A stretch of 64,000 nt of DNA from NCBI GenBank assembly GCA_017941635.1, contig JAGAVZ010000212.1, positions 1 to 64,000 of the forward strand. Direction: 5' to 3'. Numbering within the stretch: position 1 is the first letter of the stretch; each line of letters opens with the position of its first letter. Origin of the DNA: Cellulosilyticum sp. (lineage in GTDB: Bacteria; Bacillota; Clostridia; Lachnospirales; Cellulosilyticaceae). The position numbers and the translations under genes are program-made. Positions 19,390-27,685 of the stretch are shown here, one piece after another. The notes under the pieces are model-generated. The model ran no database searches. It saw nothing but the letters and a program-made list of their open reading frames with translations, and was not told the DNA's origin.

Positions 19390-19580
19390 ACAAAAAAATA
19401 CACCATATTGGGGGATATGGTGTAAAAATAGAGTTTTGTAAGGGTTTGCTATCTGGATCAATGTTACTTTATATGTGTTTAGGGGAGTTTCGAGTTTAGG
19501 GGAATAAAGTAACATCTCACCTTATGTAATCGATATCTTACGATATAACAATTGTAATCAATTGCCGATTACTGTTCCGT
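19390..19580 (-). ncRNA. Strong sRNA candidate with duplicated UCCCCUAAAC loop
   Basis: An independent minus-strand unit lies between two protein genes. Its promoter is TTGACA with TAATAT at 16 bases. In order, the RNA would form hairpin GTAATC/GATTAC, hairpin ATATC/GATAT, then a perfect 12-bp stem (ATGTTACTTTAT with ATAAAGTAACAT). The 31-base loop of that stem contains UCCCCUAAAC twice. A last hairpin (TACACCATAT with its complement) has loop CCCCCA followed by seven U. There is no ORF with a ribosome binding site. Repeated C-rich loops indicate pairing with G-rich Shine-Dalgarno regions. Confidence 0.75.
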
Positions 19581-19584
19581 TCGC

Positions 19585-19612
19585 ATATTATAATATCAGT
19601 GATTATTGTCAA
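19585..19612 (-). promoter_or_regulatory. Promoter of the 19.4 kb sRNA
   Basis: Perfect -35 TTGACA (19612-19607), 16-base spacer, TAATAT (19590-19585); an overlapping perfect TATAAT lies at 14-base spacing. Confidence 0.75.
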
Positions 19613-19672
19613 TTCTAAGTCTATTTTGTGAACATTTTGTTAATAAGATAGCTTTTTATATCATTATATAAC

Positions 19673-19708
19673 AAAAACTACCCATATTTATAAAAATGGG
19701 TAGTTTTT
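19673..19708 (-). terminator. Terminator of the DUF4914-like gene
   Basis: Stem AAAACTACCCAT with its complement, 11-base loop, then GTTTTTGTTAT on the minus strand. It separates the protein gene from the sRNA unit. Confidence 0.9.
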
Positions 19709-19719
19709 AATCCTCTTAA

Positions 19720-21600
19720 TTAAAATTTGATATTAATTAATTTATCATATTCTTCAATACTTCCATCATTTAAGCAGCACTCAATAATTGCTCTTCCTAA
19801 TGGATCTAAGTCTGGTGATAAGTATTTTTTCAGTTCTTCCTTGAAGAAATCACTAAGCATTTTAGCACCTTTATCATATCCTTCTGTTCCTACTTCTGGT
19901 TGTAATTCTGTACGAAGTAATACTTTTGGAATATGTGTTCCATCTACTCTTAAGCTTTCAAGTGAATATCCTAAAAGTGGACATCTTGATTCTACCAGTT
20001 GTTCTCTTCTAAATTGTACTGTTCCACGTCTTGCTAAGTAGTCACGTGCAATCCATTGAGACATGAACCCTACTTCATATGCACCAATGTGTTGGTTTGG
20101 AATAAGGATGTATCTTGTTTCTGGTGTCGCAAGAATTTGTTTAAGAAGTAGGTTTGCTTGGTCAACTCTACGACCTGTAGCAAATGGCCAGTAAGAACCT
20201 ACACCCTCACTCTTCATTCCACCATCATTATCGATGATACTTGGGTTAGCAAAACCACGTGGTGCTACTAATCTCCAAATCCAAGCAAGCGCTGGTGATA
20301 ATAAGTGGAACATACCCATAATACCGTATGTTGGTTGTTCTTTTGTACAAAGTGGTGCACGAACACCGAAACTACGGATGTCTACTTCAGCTGTACCACT
20401 TTCTACATTTGGTACAAATGCTCTTGGCATAATTAAACGTGGATTTGGACAACGTTTTCCTGTTTCTTGATCAATTGTATGTTCCCAGATAAGACATGTA
20501 GAGTCTGGTGTTGCATCCATATTCAAGAATACTAATGGTGTTTTTGGTTTAATACACATTTTTTCATAATACGGATCTGTACCGTATTCTGTAATGTGGT
20601 TTACACGTAAGAACCATCCTTCTTCACCATCGATAACAACTAATTTACCGCTGTCATTTTGAATTGTGTTTGGACACATTGCCATATCATCTGTTACTGG
20701 TCTTAGTTCACATTTTGCATTGATGTTTACATAGCTTGTATCACCTGTCACCATGTTTGTTGCAAGACGTACACGTCCTTCTTCATCTTTGTGCATTTGT
20801 TCGGCCATTTCACTCTTACCACCGCCACTAGCACCTTCGTGCATGATTGTTAACACGTTTTCATATGGTGTGATAACTTTTACAGTTGAAGCATGTAATG
20901 TTACCCAACCTTCTTTTTCTCCAATATCAAGTAATGCACTATAAATCCCTTTTTTCGCACTTGGACCTGGGTAAAGGTTATATGCAAATACTTCGTGGAT
21001 TTCTTCTAAACGATTATGTACTACAACTTGTTTGCCGTCAAAGTGAGTATGTCTGAATGGTGGTGCCACATATACGATAGCCTTTGGTGTGAATCCATCT
21101 CTTACTTCTGATGCTGGTACAAAAGCCTGTAAGTCAGCAAGTGCAAGTGCAAAGAATGCTGCATTTTTTGGCCCAATCATAACAGCTTCATAACCCATTT
21201 GACTACCACCTGCTAAGAATGGAAGTACAATAAGTTCTTGTTCTTTGAGCCATTCGAAAGTTTCTTCACGAACACCTTCAAATTCAGTACCGAATGTATC
21301 CTTGTATTTTCTTTTATCTGTTGGTTTGTTGTCTCCAATTACCATACAGTTAGGATCACGTCTTCTCATGTACATATCCATGTAGTTAGCAGAAATACCA
21401 TTTTTACATCTTACAACTTCTGCTTCTACCACTGGGCCTTTACCTTTTACATTGTAAGCCACTTGGAATGTTTTTTGATATTTTTCACCTAATGATAAAT
21501 CCATTAGCTCCTCTCTGCTTTTAGGTATGATAACTGTTTCTTGACTCTGTAGTATTGCTTTTACTTCTTCAGGTAAATTCATTTTTTCCCATACTTTCAT
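19720..21600 (-). CDS. DUF4914-like P-loop protein (PEP carboxykinase-like core)
   Basis: A 626-residue soluble protein. A nucleotide-binding loop is obvious (EGASGGGKSEMAEQ, about residues 260-273). It is preceded by strands typical of a PEPCK-like nucleotide fold (VTLHASTVKVITPYENVLTIM) and followed by an acidic metal-ligand region. I recall this sequence type as DUF4914, found in many Clostridia, of unknown activity. It is not a standard ATP- or GTP-PEPCK: length is similar, but the usual substrate signatures are absent or different. GAGTGAAATGAC precedes the start, so the binding site is weak. It stands alone between two terminators. Confidence 0.75.
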   Translation of the reverse strand: MKVWEKMNLPEEVKAILQSQETVIIPKSREELMDLSLGEKYQKTFQVAYNVKGKGPVVEAEVVRCKNGISANYMDMYMRRRDPNCMVIGDNKPTDKRKYKDTFGTEFEGVREETFEWLKEQELIVLPFLAGGSQMGYEAVMIGPKNAAFFALALADLQAFVPASEVRDGFTPKAIVYVAPPFRHTHFDGKQVVVHNRLEEIHEVFAYNLYPGPSAKKGIYSALLDIGEKEGWVTLHASTVKVITPYENVLTIMHEGASGGGKSEMAEQMHKDEEGRVRLATNMVTGDTSYVNINAKCELRPVTDDMAMCPNTIQNDSGKLVVIDGEEGWFLRVNHITEYGTDPYYEKMCIKPKTPLVFLNMDATPDSTCLIWEHTIDQETGKRCPNPRLIMPRAFVPNVESGTAEVDIRSFGVRAPLCTKEQPTYGIMGMFHLLSPALAWIWRLVAPRGFANPSIIDNDGGMKSEGVGSYWPFATGRRVDQANLLLKQILATPETRYILIPNQHIGAYEVGFMSQWIARDYLARRGTVQFRREQLVESRCPLLGYSLESLRVDGTHIPKVLLRTELQPEVGTEGYDKGAKMLSDFFKEELKKYLSPDLDPLGRAIIECCLNDGSIEEYDKLINIKF

Positions 21601-21880
21601 GTCATTTCACTCCAATACATTTGTCATTGTTTTTGTTATTTTTAGTTATGTTTTGTATAAATAACCAAAATTTGTATTCTTCTTGCAGTTTTTATATTTA
21701 CATCATACAAAATTTATCTTTATATGTAAATGCGTGAAAGCAAACTTTTTTTTAGTTTCATTAGTTTTTTTCTGATTTTTGTAAAACATATCATTTCTAT
21801 GTACAATATTTCTAAACTTTTTCATTTCCTCTCTAAAAATTATTAATAATATCGATTTAAATATCCAATATTTTACAAAA
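21601..21880. other. AT-rich intergenic region
   Basis: This is the upstream region of the P-loop protein gene. It is T-rich with no gene, tRNA or structured element that I can support. A short frame here lacks a ribosome binding site. Confidence 0.5.
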
Positions 21881-21882
21881 CA

Positions 21883-21925
21883 AAAAAAGACGAATACTAT
21901 ATTTTCTATAGTGCTCGTCTTTTTA
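21883..21925. terminator. Terminator of the lipid kinase gene
   Basis: An imperfect 17-bp stem AAAAGACGA...TCGTCTTTT (one A x C mismatch, one G-U) with T-runs on both strands. Confidence 0.8.
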
Positions 21926-21983
21926 TATGTATATCTTCTATTCTTTTTAATTTCTATGTTAAATTTCTCCATTAAGTAATTAC

Positions 21984-22880
21984 CTATGATATTAAATTTC
22001 TATGTGGCACTCTAACTTTTATCCCATTCGGAATCACCTTCATGCCTATTTTTTGTGAAGAAACAATTTCACCATCTATATTCACTCTACATCCATCTCT
22101 TGCCTCAATCAAAATCTCCTTAGCATGGTAAATTTCTACTTCTTTAGCCTCTGTATGCTTTGCTTTTATAAGACTTGGAACCAATTTTAATAATTTTCTT
22201 AATCTAGTTTCTCGTATTAAGCATATATCCGCTAAACCATCATTTACCTTAGCTGTAGGCACCATATGAATACCTCCACCATAAAAAGAGCCATTAGCTG
22301 CTGCCAAAAGTAAAATGGATTCGTCACAAACTAAACTTCCATCTATCATTACTTTAGCATAAGTTCCTTTGGGACCAAGCACAGTCTTTATCAAACTAAT
22401 TACATATGCCATATCACCCTTAATAAACTTCTTTTTCTTATAATAAGAAGCATTGTATACCACATCTGCATCCAAACCTACAGATGTGATATTCAAAAAG
22501 TACCTCTCATTAATTTGCATCACATCAATATTTTGATCTTTTCCTTCAATTAATGCTATAAGTAATTCTTCTAGTGTGTATTGCTCATAGAGACTTCTTA
22601 CAAAATCATTTCCACTTCCTGTAGGCAGTATTGCTAAACTACTTTTACTTCCTACTATCCCATTAACTACTTCATTAATTGTCCCATCTCCACCTACTGC
22701 AAAAACAAGGTAGTCATCTTGTAATGTATATCTTCTTACAATCTCTGTCGCTTCTCCTTTAGCTCCAGTACAGACAATCTCATATGGTATTTTTTCTTGA
22801 ATAATAGGTTCAAAACTTTTTATTAAAGCCAATCCTCTTCCTTTTCCTGCTGCTGGATTAACCACAAATAATGCCTTCAT
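21984..22880 (-). CDS. Diacylglycerol kinase family lipid kinase (YegS/DgkB type)
   Basis: A 298-residue cytosolic lipid kinase that would phosphorylate diacylglycerol or a related lipid using ATP. Conserved features are the N-terminal VNPAAGKGRG, the catalytic nucleotide motif VGGDGTINEVVNG, PTGSGNDFVRSL, and the C-terminal VNIDGEIVS beta sandwich. Members of this family include DgkB (essential for lipoteichoic-acid recycling) and YegS-like kinases; the sequence does not decide which. It is not in an obvious operon; a terminator follows. Confidence 0.9.
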   Translation of the reverse strand: MKALFVVNPAAGKGRGLALIKSFEPIIQEKIPYEIVCTGAKGEATEIVRRYTLQDDYLVFAVGGDGTINEVVNGIVGSKSSLAILPTGSGNDFVRSLYEQYTLEELLIALIEGKDQNIDVMQINERYFLNITSVGLDADVVYNASYYKKKKFIKGDMAYVISLIKTVLGPKGTYAKVMIDGSLVCDESILLLAAANGSFYGGGIHMVPTAKVNDGLADICLIRETRLRKLLKLVPSLIKAKHTEAKEVEIYHAKEILIEARDGCRVNIDGEIVSSQKIGMKVIPNGIKVRVPHRNLIS

Positions 22881-22962
22881 AAAAAATCCCCCATATTTTT
22901 ACTTTATTCTATTATCAAGCTTGTACTTATTTACTTATAAAAGTATTCAGTTTCTAATAATT

Positions 22963-23466
22963 CTATTCTCCAAATTGTAATACTAATCTTTCTAATTCTC
23001 TTGTTAAGATTCCTGCTTCATCCACTGGCATAGCCCATGAACTTGTTGTTTCTCCACCATCATGATACACCACTTCAGTAAAACTATAACCTTCTTCCAC
23101 TTTACGAATTAGTACACCATATACCATCCCTTGAGCAAGCTCTAGCTCACCTAAATTTACATCTTCTTCCTTAACAGCACGCCCATCATATAAAGCTAAC
23201 TTGCCATCATAAGCTGCAGCAAAAGCTACAAATACGCTATTTTCTAATTCTTCTTCTAAGTAACGTTCTATCTTAGCTAAAATGTAACTAATTCCTCTGT
23301 CACATTCAAATCTTTCATATCTATTTCTATAATGTCTATTATCGTCTTCATCATAGTACATTAGTTCCATAGCTGCTTCTTCGCTGTCAAGTAAACGTAT
23401 TAAACCTTCTAAATCGTATTCTTCATCAAAAATCATTTCATTATTTTCGTTTCTTCTATCCTGCAT
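22963..23466 (-). CDS. Hypothetical acidic protein, 167 residues
   Basis: No family is recognised. The protein is strongly acidic and tyrosine-rich in the first third (FDEEYDLEGLIRLLDSEEAA; YYDEDDNRHYRNRYERF). The second half has alternating strands and helices (SVFVAFAAAYDGKLALYDGRAV; GMVYGVLIRKVEEGYSFTEVVYHDGG). No signal peptide or membrane segment is present. Base composition matches its neighbours. The ATG at 23466 has a weak ribosome binding site (AAGAAGAGG, 11 bases upstream). Confidence 0.7.
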   Translation of the reverse strand: MQDRRNENNEMIFDEEYDLEGLIRLLDSEEAAMELMYYDEDDNRHYRNRYERFECDRGISYILAKIERYLEEELENSVFVAFAAAYDGKLALYDGRAVKEEDVNLGELELAQGMVYGVLIRKVEEGYSFTEVVYHDGGETTSSWAMPVDEAGILTRELERLVLQFGE

Positions 23467-23692
23467 TGTTATAGCCTCTTCTTAATTATATTTATTTATA
23501 TTATTGCATTTACTCATATAAAAGAATTCATGGATGCATTTATGTTTCTACTATATTATAACGCAATTTTTAAACATTCAAGTCTAGCCTTCAGTTTATC
23601 CTTTTCAAAAATTCACTTCAAAAACAAACCTTTACAAATAGCTTTATCCTAGCCACTCTATTGGCTAATATATTTTATTTTTAAATCCTATA

Positions 23693-23737
23693 AAAAAAGT
23701 AAGTATATCGCTCTATCAAGAGACAATATACTTACTT
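23693..23737 (-). terminator. Second tandem terminator after tRNA-Leu
   Basis: Stem AAGTAAGTATAT/ATATACTTACTT (23697-23708 with 23726-23737) with an inner CTCT/AGAG stem and seven T on the minus strand. It backs up the terminator at 23752-23785. Confidence 0.8.
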
Positions 23738-23751
23738 ATGGATATTTTGAC

Positions 23752-23785
23752 AAAACAAAAGACCCTGTAGTTAAGCTACAAGGTC
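23752..23785 (-). terminator. First terminator after tRNA-Leu
   Basis: Stem GACC-TGTAG with CTACA-GGTC (one mismatch), then TTTTGTTTTG on the minus strand. Confidence 0.8.
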
Positions 23786-23794
23786 TTCATTCGA

Positions 23795-23878
23795 TGCGGG
23801 AAAAGGGACTTGAACCCTCACGATCATACAATCACTAGATCCTTAGTCTAGCCTGTCTGCCAATTCCAGCATTCCCGC
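23795..23878 (-). tRNA. tRNA-Leu (anticodon AAG)
   Basis: An 84-nt class II tRNA. The acceptor GCGGGAA pairs fully with TTCCCGC, discriminator A. The anticodon stem is CTAGA/TCTAG with loop CTAAGGA, giving anticodon AAG for CUU/CUC codons. A long variable arm follows, then T arm GAGGG/TTCAAGT/CCCTT. CCA is not encoded. Two tandem terminators follow. Confidence 0.92.
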
Positions 23879-24351
23879 TCACTATTTGCGCCTCTTGTTT
23901 CGTTTCTTTTATTTGTTTCCCTCAAGGACAAGATTTATTATATATGAGGTACTGCTATATGTCAACTACTTTTTTCAACTTTTTTATTTTTTTATTTTTC
24001 ACTATCTCTTCACTCATCATAAACCTTGTAAAATCAAAGTTTTCCTATTAATTAACCACCTCAAATTTCTTTTGATTATTGTATTTTTCTATCTTATTTT
24101 TCTCTTTTATAACAAAACTTCTTATTTTTTCTCCAAAACATTTTATAATTTATAAGATTTACCCTCTATAGTTCTAACATTTTATCAATCCATTTTTCTT
24201 GGTATGTATAAATATCTTCATTTTCCATAGACTTTCTTAAAAACAAACAATAGATTCCATATTTTTTAACTCTTTATTTATTCTTCTTAAATATATTGTA
24301 TGCTAAAATAGAATTAATACTTAAAAATACTTATTTTATGGAGGTGTATAA
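23879..24351. other. AT-rich intergenic region
   Basis: A 473-base region between divergent transcripts (tRNA-Leu leftward, AI-2E permease rightward). It is extremely T-rich on the plus strand. No gene, repeat or clear promoter can be supported; a hydrophobic 89-codon frame inside it looks like composition noise. Confidence 0.5.
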
Positions 24352-25626
24352 ATGAAAAGCTTTTGGAAAGACAATCAGTATTTCAAAATTTCCTTATATG
24401 CTATTTTTGTTGTTGTAGTTGCTATTCTGTTTTATCGTTTTTCTTCAAATACAGATAATATTGCACCTTCAATCATAGCATTCCTAGGTAGCATTGTTAA
24501 AATCATCCTACCTATCTTATATGGTTTACTCATCGCTTATTTATTTAACCCTATTATGATTTTCTTTGAGGGTTACTTCATTAAATGGTTAAAACCTAAA
24601 TCTATTAAAGCCAAAAAGATAATTCGTACATTAGCGATTGTATCTGTATATCTTTGTATTATCGGTACAATTATCTTGATGATTCGTTATCTAATCCCAC
24701 AAATCTCAGAAAATATCAGAGATCTTCTTGTAGCAGTTCCAAATTATACTGAGCAATTAAGTAATCATATTGCAAATATTGAAGATACCATTAATTCAAG
24801 CGTTGCAACTTTACCTTATGCACTAGATACTTCTAAGCTATTTGATATGATTGATCCTCATCGATTCTTAAATGCGGATATGTTAGATAGTCTTGTTTCA
24901 GGTATTATGGATAGTGCTGTTTCTATTACTTCTTCTTTCTATAATTGGATTATGGCACTTGTTATTGCCTTCTACATGCTTACACAAAAAGAAGATTTTG
25001 CACGCGGTGGTAAAAAGCTAATCTACTCTCTCCTTAGAAAAGACCATGCTGAGAAAGTAGTTGCTCTGTGCGCCGAAGGAAATGCAATATTTATTCAATT
25101 CTTTGTAGGTAAGTTTATCGACTCTACTATTATCGGTATTATTTGTTTCATTGGGTTATCTATCTTACGTAATCCATATGCTCTTTTACTTTCTGTAATT
25201 GTTGGTGTATTTAATATGATTCCATACTTCGGACCAATTTTAGGAGCAATTCCTGCGATTATTATTACATTATTTACAGGATTTATGCCAGCTGTGTTCG
25301 TAGCTATCTTCATTTTAATTCTTCAACAGTTTGATGGTTTGGTACTTGGACCTAAAATTTTAGGTGACTCTATTGGGCTTAGTCCATTTTGGATTATCTC
25401 AGGTATCTTAATCGGTGGTGCTTTATGGGGACCATTGGGAATGTTCTTCGCTTCACCATTAGTTGCAGTCATTCTTAATAACATTAACCGTTGGATTGAT
25501 AAACGTCTTCACGAACGTAATATTTCAGATGAATTTATTGAAACACCACATCCATATAGCATTCAAGCCAACTCAAACAGTAAATTACTTTATAGTAAAA
25601 AGAAAAAATCTACTTCTTCTAAATAA
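24352..25626 (+). CDS. AI-2E family transporter
   Basis: A 424-residue integral membrane protein, second member of this family in the window. About eight helices are visible. The conserved core reads GVFNMIPYFGPILGAIPAIIITLFTGF, followed by ILQQFDGLVLGPKILGDSIGLSPFWIISGI. Family members export autoinducer-2 or act as Na+/H+ antiporters; substrate is not predictable. A perfect TGGAGGTG lies 6 bases before the ATG. The Lys/Ser-rich tail is cytoplasmic. The gene is monocistronic. Confidence 0.9.
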   Translation: MKSFWKDNQYFKISLYAIFVVVVAILFYRFSSNTDNIAPSIIAFLGSIVKIILPILYGLLIAYLFNPIMIFFEGYFIKWLKPKSIKAKKIIRTLAIVSVYLCIIGTIILMIRYLIPQISENIRDLLVAVPNYTEQLSNHIANIEDTINSSVATLPYALDTSKLFDMIDPHRFLNADMLDSLVSGIMDSAVSITSSFYNWIMALVIAFYMLTQKEDFARGGKKLIYSLLRKDHAEKVVALCAEGNAIFIQFFVGKFIDSTIIGIICFIGLSILRNPYALLLSVIVGVFNMIPYFGPILGAIPAIIITLFTGFMPAVFVAIFILILQQFDGLVLGPKILGDSIGLSPFWIISGILIGGALWGPLGMFFASPLVAVILNNINRWIDKRLHERNISDEFIETPHPYSIQANSNSKLLYSKKKKSTSSK

Positions 25627-25672
25627 ATTAATAGACTAATCTATTATAGAAGTATTTAACTTTAAATTACAC

Positions 25673-25722
25673 AAAAGACCTATGAAATGAGATAATCAAC
25701 TCATTTCATAGGTCTTTTTTAC
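25673..25722. terminator. Bidirectional terminator between AI-2E permease and thioredoxin
   Basis: A perfect 19-bp stem (25673-25691 with 25700-25718) and T6; it serves both convergent genes. Confidence 0.92.
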
Positions 25723-25775
25723 TTAATGATATATAACAGTATCATGTATCATTAAGCTTGTGCATACCACTTATC

Positions 25776-26093
25776 TTATAGCATATTATTGATTTTTTGT
25801 TCTAATACAGTTTTTGGTACTGCACCAACTACTTGGTCTACAACTTTGCCATCTTTGATTAAGATGATTGTTGGGATACTCATAACATTGTATTTAGATG
25901 CAACAGCTCTGTTTTCATCAGTGTTTACCTTACCAATTTTAACTTTACCTTCATAATCTCCTGCTAATTCATCGATAACTGGAGACATCATTTTGCATGG
26001 TCCACACCAGTCCGCATAGAAATCAACTACTACTGGAACAGATGATTTTAATGCTTCTTCTTCAAAGTTACTATCTGTAAATTTAAATGCCAT
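25776..26093 (-). CDS. trxA: Thioredoxin
   Basis: A 105-residue cytosolic disulfide reductase. The active site is W-C30-G-P-C33-K in the context FYADWCGPCKMMSPVIDELA, with the cis-proline loop SIPTIILI. Length is normal for TrxA. AAGGAGG precedes the ATG. It stands alone; no thioredoxin reductase is adjacent. Confidence 0.95.
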   Translation of the reverse strand: MAFKFTDSNFEEEALKSSVPVVVDFYADWCGPCKMMSPVIDELAGDYEGKVKIGKVNTDENRAVASKYNVMSIPTIILIKDGKVVDQVVGAVPKTVLEQKINNML

Positions 26094-26457
26094 ATTTGCA
26101 TCCTCCTTATTTTTCTAGTATAAAAATATTCTATTAACAATAATTATTGTTAATCTATGGTAAGTTTATTATAATTTCCATATTAATGCAATATATGCTT
26201 TTGATTAAATAGCTCTTCTGATTTTTCCTATCTCATCTATTATATGTATTAATCACTTCAAATATTTATGCCCTTTTATTTATTTAATCATTTTATAAAA
26301 TCAATCATATAATTAAATTTACTTACTCCATACTGCTTAAAATCATTTTCTCTGATTTTTTGATATCACTACAATAAATAGGCATAATTTAAGAGGGGAT
26401 ACCTATTTAATATGCCCCTCTTAGTTAAAAGCGTTTACTATTTTATAACTTATTAAA
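26094..26457. other. Intergenic region with overlapping inverted repeats
   Basis: No gene is seen. At 26376-26424 three complementary pairs interleave: AAATAGG/CCTATTT, AAGAGGGG/CCCCTCTT and GGCATA/TATGCC. The first two have the order of an H-type pseudoknot. It lies just downstream of trmB and may act as its terminator, though T-tracts are poor. Confidence 0.5.
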
Positions 26458-27105
26458 TTATTTTTTAGGGTTTACAGCTTCTAAACGATTGATTGTAAAG
26501 CCCATTTCAGAGAATTTCTTTTCATACTCTGTCATAATGTTGTCTTCCATTCCACTATTGTGTAAGTCTAAAGTAACATTTTTCATTAACCAACCGCAAA
26601 GTGAAAACTCCTCGATTGAAGAAGCAAATAATCCTTTGTTATCTGTTTTAAAGTGAATTTCTCCCTCTTTGGCTAATACAAAAGAGTATTTTTCTAAGAA
26701 ACTTCTATATGTTAAACGACGGTTTGCATGTCTTTTCTTTGGCCATGGATCAGAGAAGTTTAAGTAAATACGTCCTACTTCACCTTCTTCAAAGATTTCT
26801 TTACAGTTGTTTACATCGAAGAATAAAAATCTAAGGTTGCTTGGTACTTCTTCTGCTGCATTAGCTTTTTTACATGCTTTATAAACAACAGTTTCTGCAC
26901 GTTCCACTGCAACATAGTTGATATCTGGATTTCTTCTAGCAAGCTCTGTGATAAATCCACCTTTACCACAGCCAAACTCTACATGGATTGGATTGTCATT
27001 TCCAAAGCATTCATTCCATCTACCTTTGAAACTTTCTGGATTTGAAACCACTTTTTCATCTTGAGCTAAATATCCTGCTGCTCTATTGTCTCTTCTTAAA
27101 CGCAT
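26458..27105 (-). CDS. trmB: tRNA (guanine(46)-N7)-methyltransferase
   Basis: A 215-residue SAM-dependent methyltransferase that makes m7G46 in tRNA variable loops. The SAM-binding motif is HVEFGCGKGGFITELA, followed by YVAVERAETVVYKA. The TrmB signature FSDPWPKKRHANRRLTYRSFL carries the catalytic aspartate and tRNA-contact residues, and KTDNKGLF is also conserved. Length is normal. It is apparently monocistronic. Confidence 0.95.
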   Translation of the reverse strand: MRLRRDNRAAGYLAQDEKVVSNPESFKGRWNECFGNDNPIHVEFGCGKGGFITELARRNPDINYVAVERAETVVYKACKKANAAEEVPSNLRFLFFDVNNCKEIFEEGEVGRIYLNFSDPWPKKRHANRRLTYRSFLEKYSFVLAKEGEIHFKTDNKGLFASSIEEFSLCGWLMKNVTLDLHNSGMEDNIMTEYEKKFSEMGFTINRLEAVNPKK

Positions 27106-27409
27106 TCAATATCCCTCTCTATCTTATGTTAAATGTATATTTTAATATAACTATTTTCGATTTTTCATCCTTATCATTATAATGGTTCATGAGATATAGT
27201 GCAATAAAAAGGCTGAGTTTCCAATCCTTTCATAAGGGAAGTAAAATTAAAATTACTATATACCTAACCACTATATTACACAATATCTTTTTGAATTTTT
27301 CATTTTTGATTTTTTTATTTTTGATTTTTTTATTTTTGATTTTAAAAACTTACATAAATGAAATTAACAATATAATATACCTGTTACTTTTTCACACCAT
27401 CGCCTAAAA

Positions 27410-27660
27410 AAATACAACCATCCTAAAAACATGGTTTAGGATGGTTTGCTAATTTTTTTATACTATAATCTTGTTTTGATTACATATACTAAGATTACAA
27501 GAAAGATGAAGGACTCATTTTTCTTGTATCAAGTAAACTGCCTGCCACCAGTTAATTACTTGGTTTTGTTGTCATAATTCTCCTTCACCTATTTTCCTAT
27601 ATAGGCTCTTAATGATTTGCTGCCACTTGTCATTAAGAGCCATAATTATATTATTCTTAG
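27410..27660 (-). ncRNA. Candidate structured RNA with GUGGCAG hairpin loops
   Basis: In minus-strand order: a perfect 12-bp hairpin (27641-27630 with 27615-27604) with loop CAAGUGGCAGCAAA; a GAAGGAG followed by the 7-codon frame MTTKPSN; an 11-bp bulged hairpin with loop GUGGCAGG; an 8-bp hairpin (ACAAGAAA/TTTCTTGT) whose loop contains GUCCUUC, complementary to GAAGGA upstream; then a strong terminator. The repeated GUGGCAG loop motif is unexplained. It may be the 3' UTR of the upstream repeat protein gene or a separate RNA. The promoter is weak. Confidence 0.35.
27412..27459. terminator. Bidirectional terminator
   Basis: Stem AACCATCCTAAA with its complement (27416-27427/27435-27446), with T7 a few bases away on each strand. 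It ends the 27.4-27.7 kb minus transcript. Confidence 0.85.
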
Positions 27661-27685
27661 TATGTCTCAAAAAATATTTAAATAT

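Noticed and set aside
21703-21972. 89-codon minus-strand frame (Lys/Phe-rich)
   Set aside because: No ribosome binding site, spans a bidirectional terminator, composition follows the AT bias.
23886-24155. 89-codon hydrophobic plus-strand frame
   Set aside because: T-rich noise with Phe/Leu runs; no ribosome binding site; overlaps no conserved element.
27189-27407. 72-codon hydrophobic plus-strand frame
   Set aside because: Built largely from the low-complexity TTTTTGATTTTTTTA repeats at 27302-27343; no ribosome binding site.
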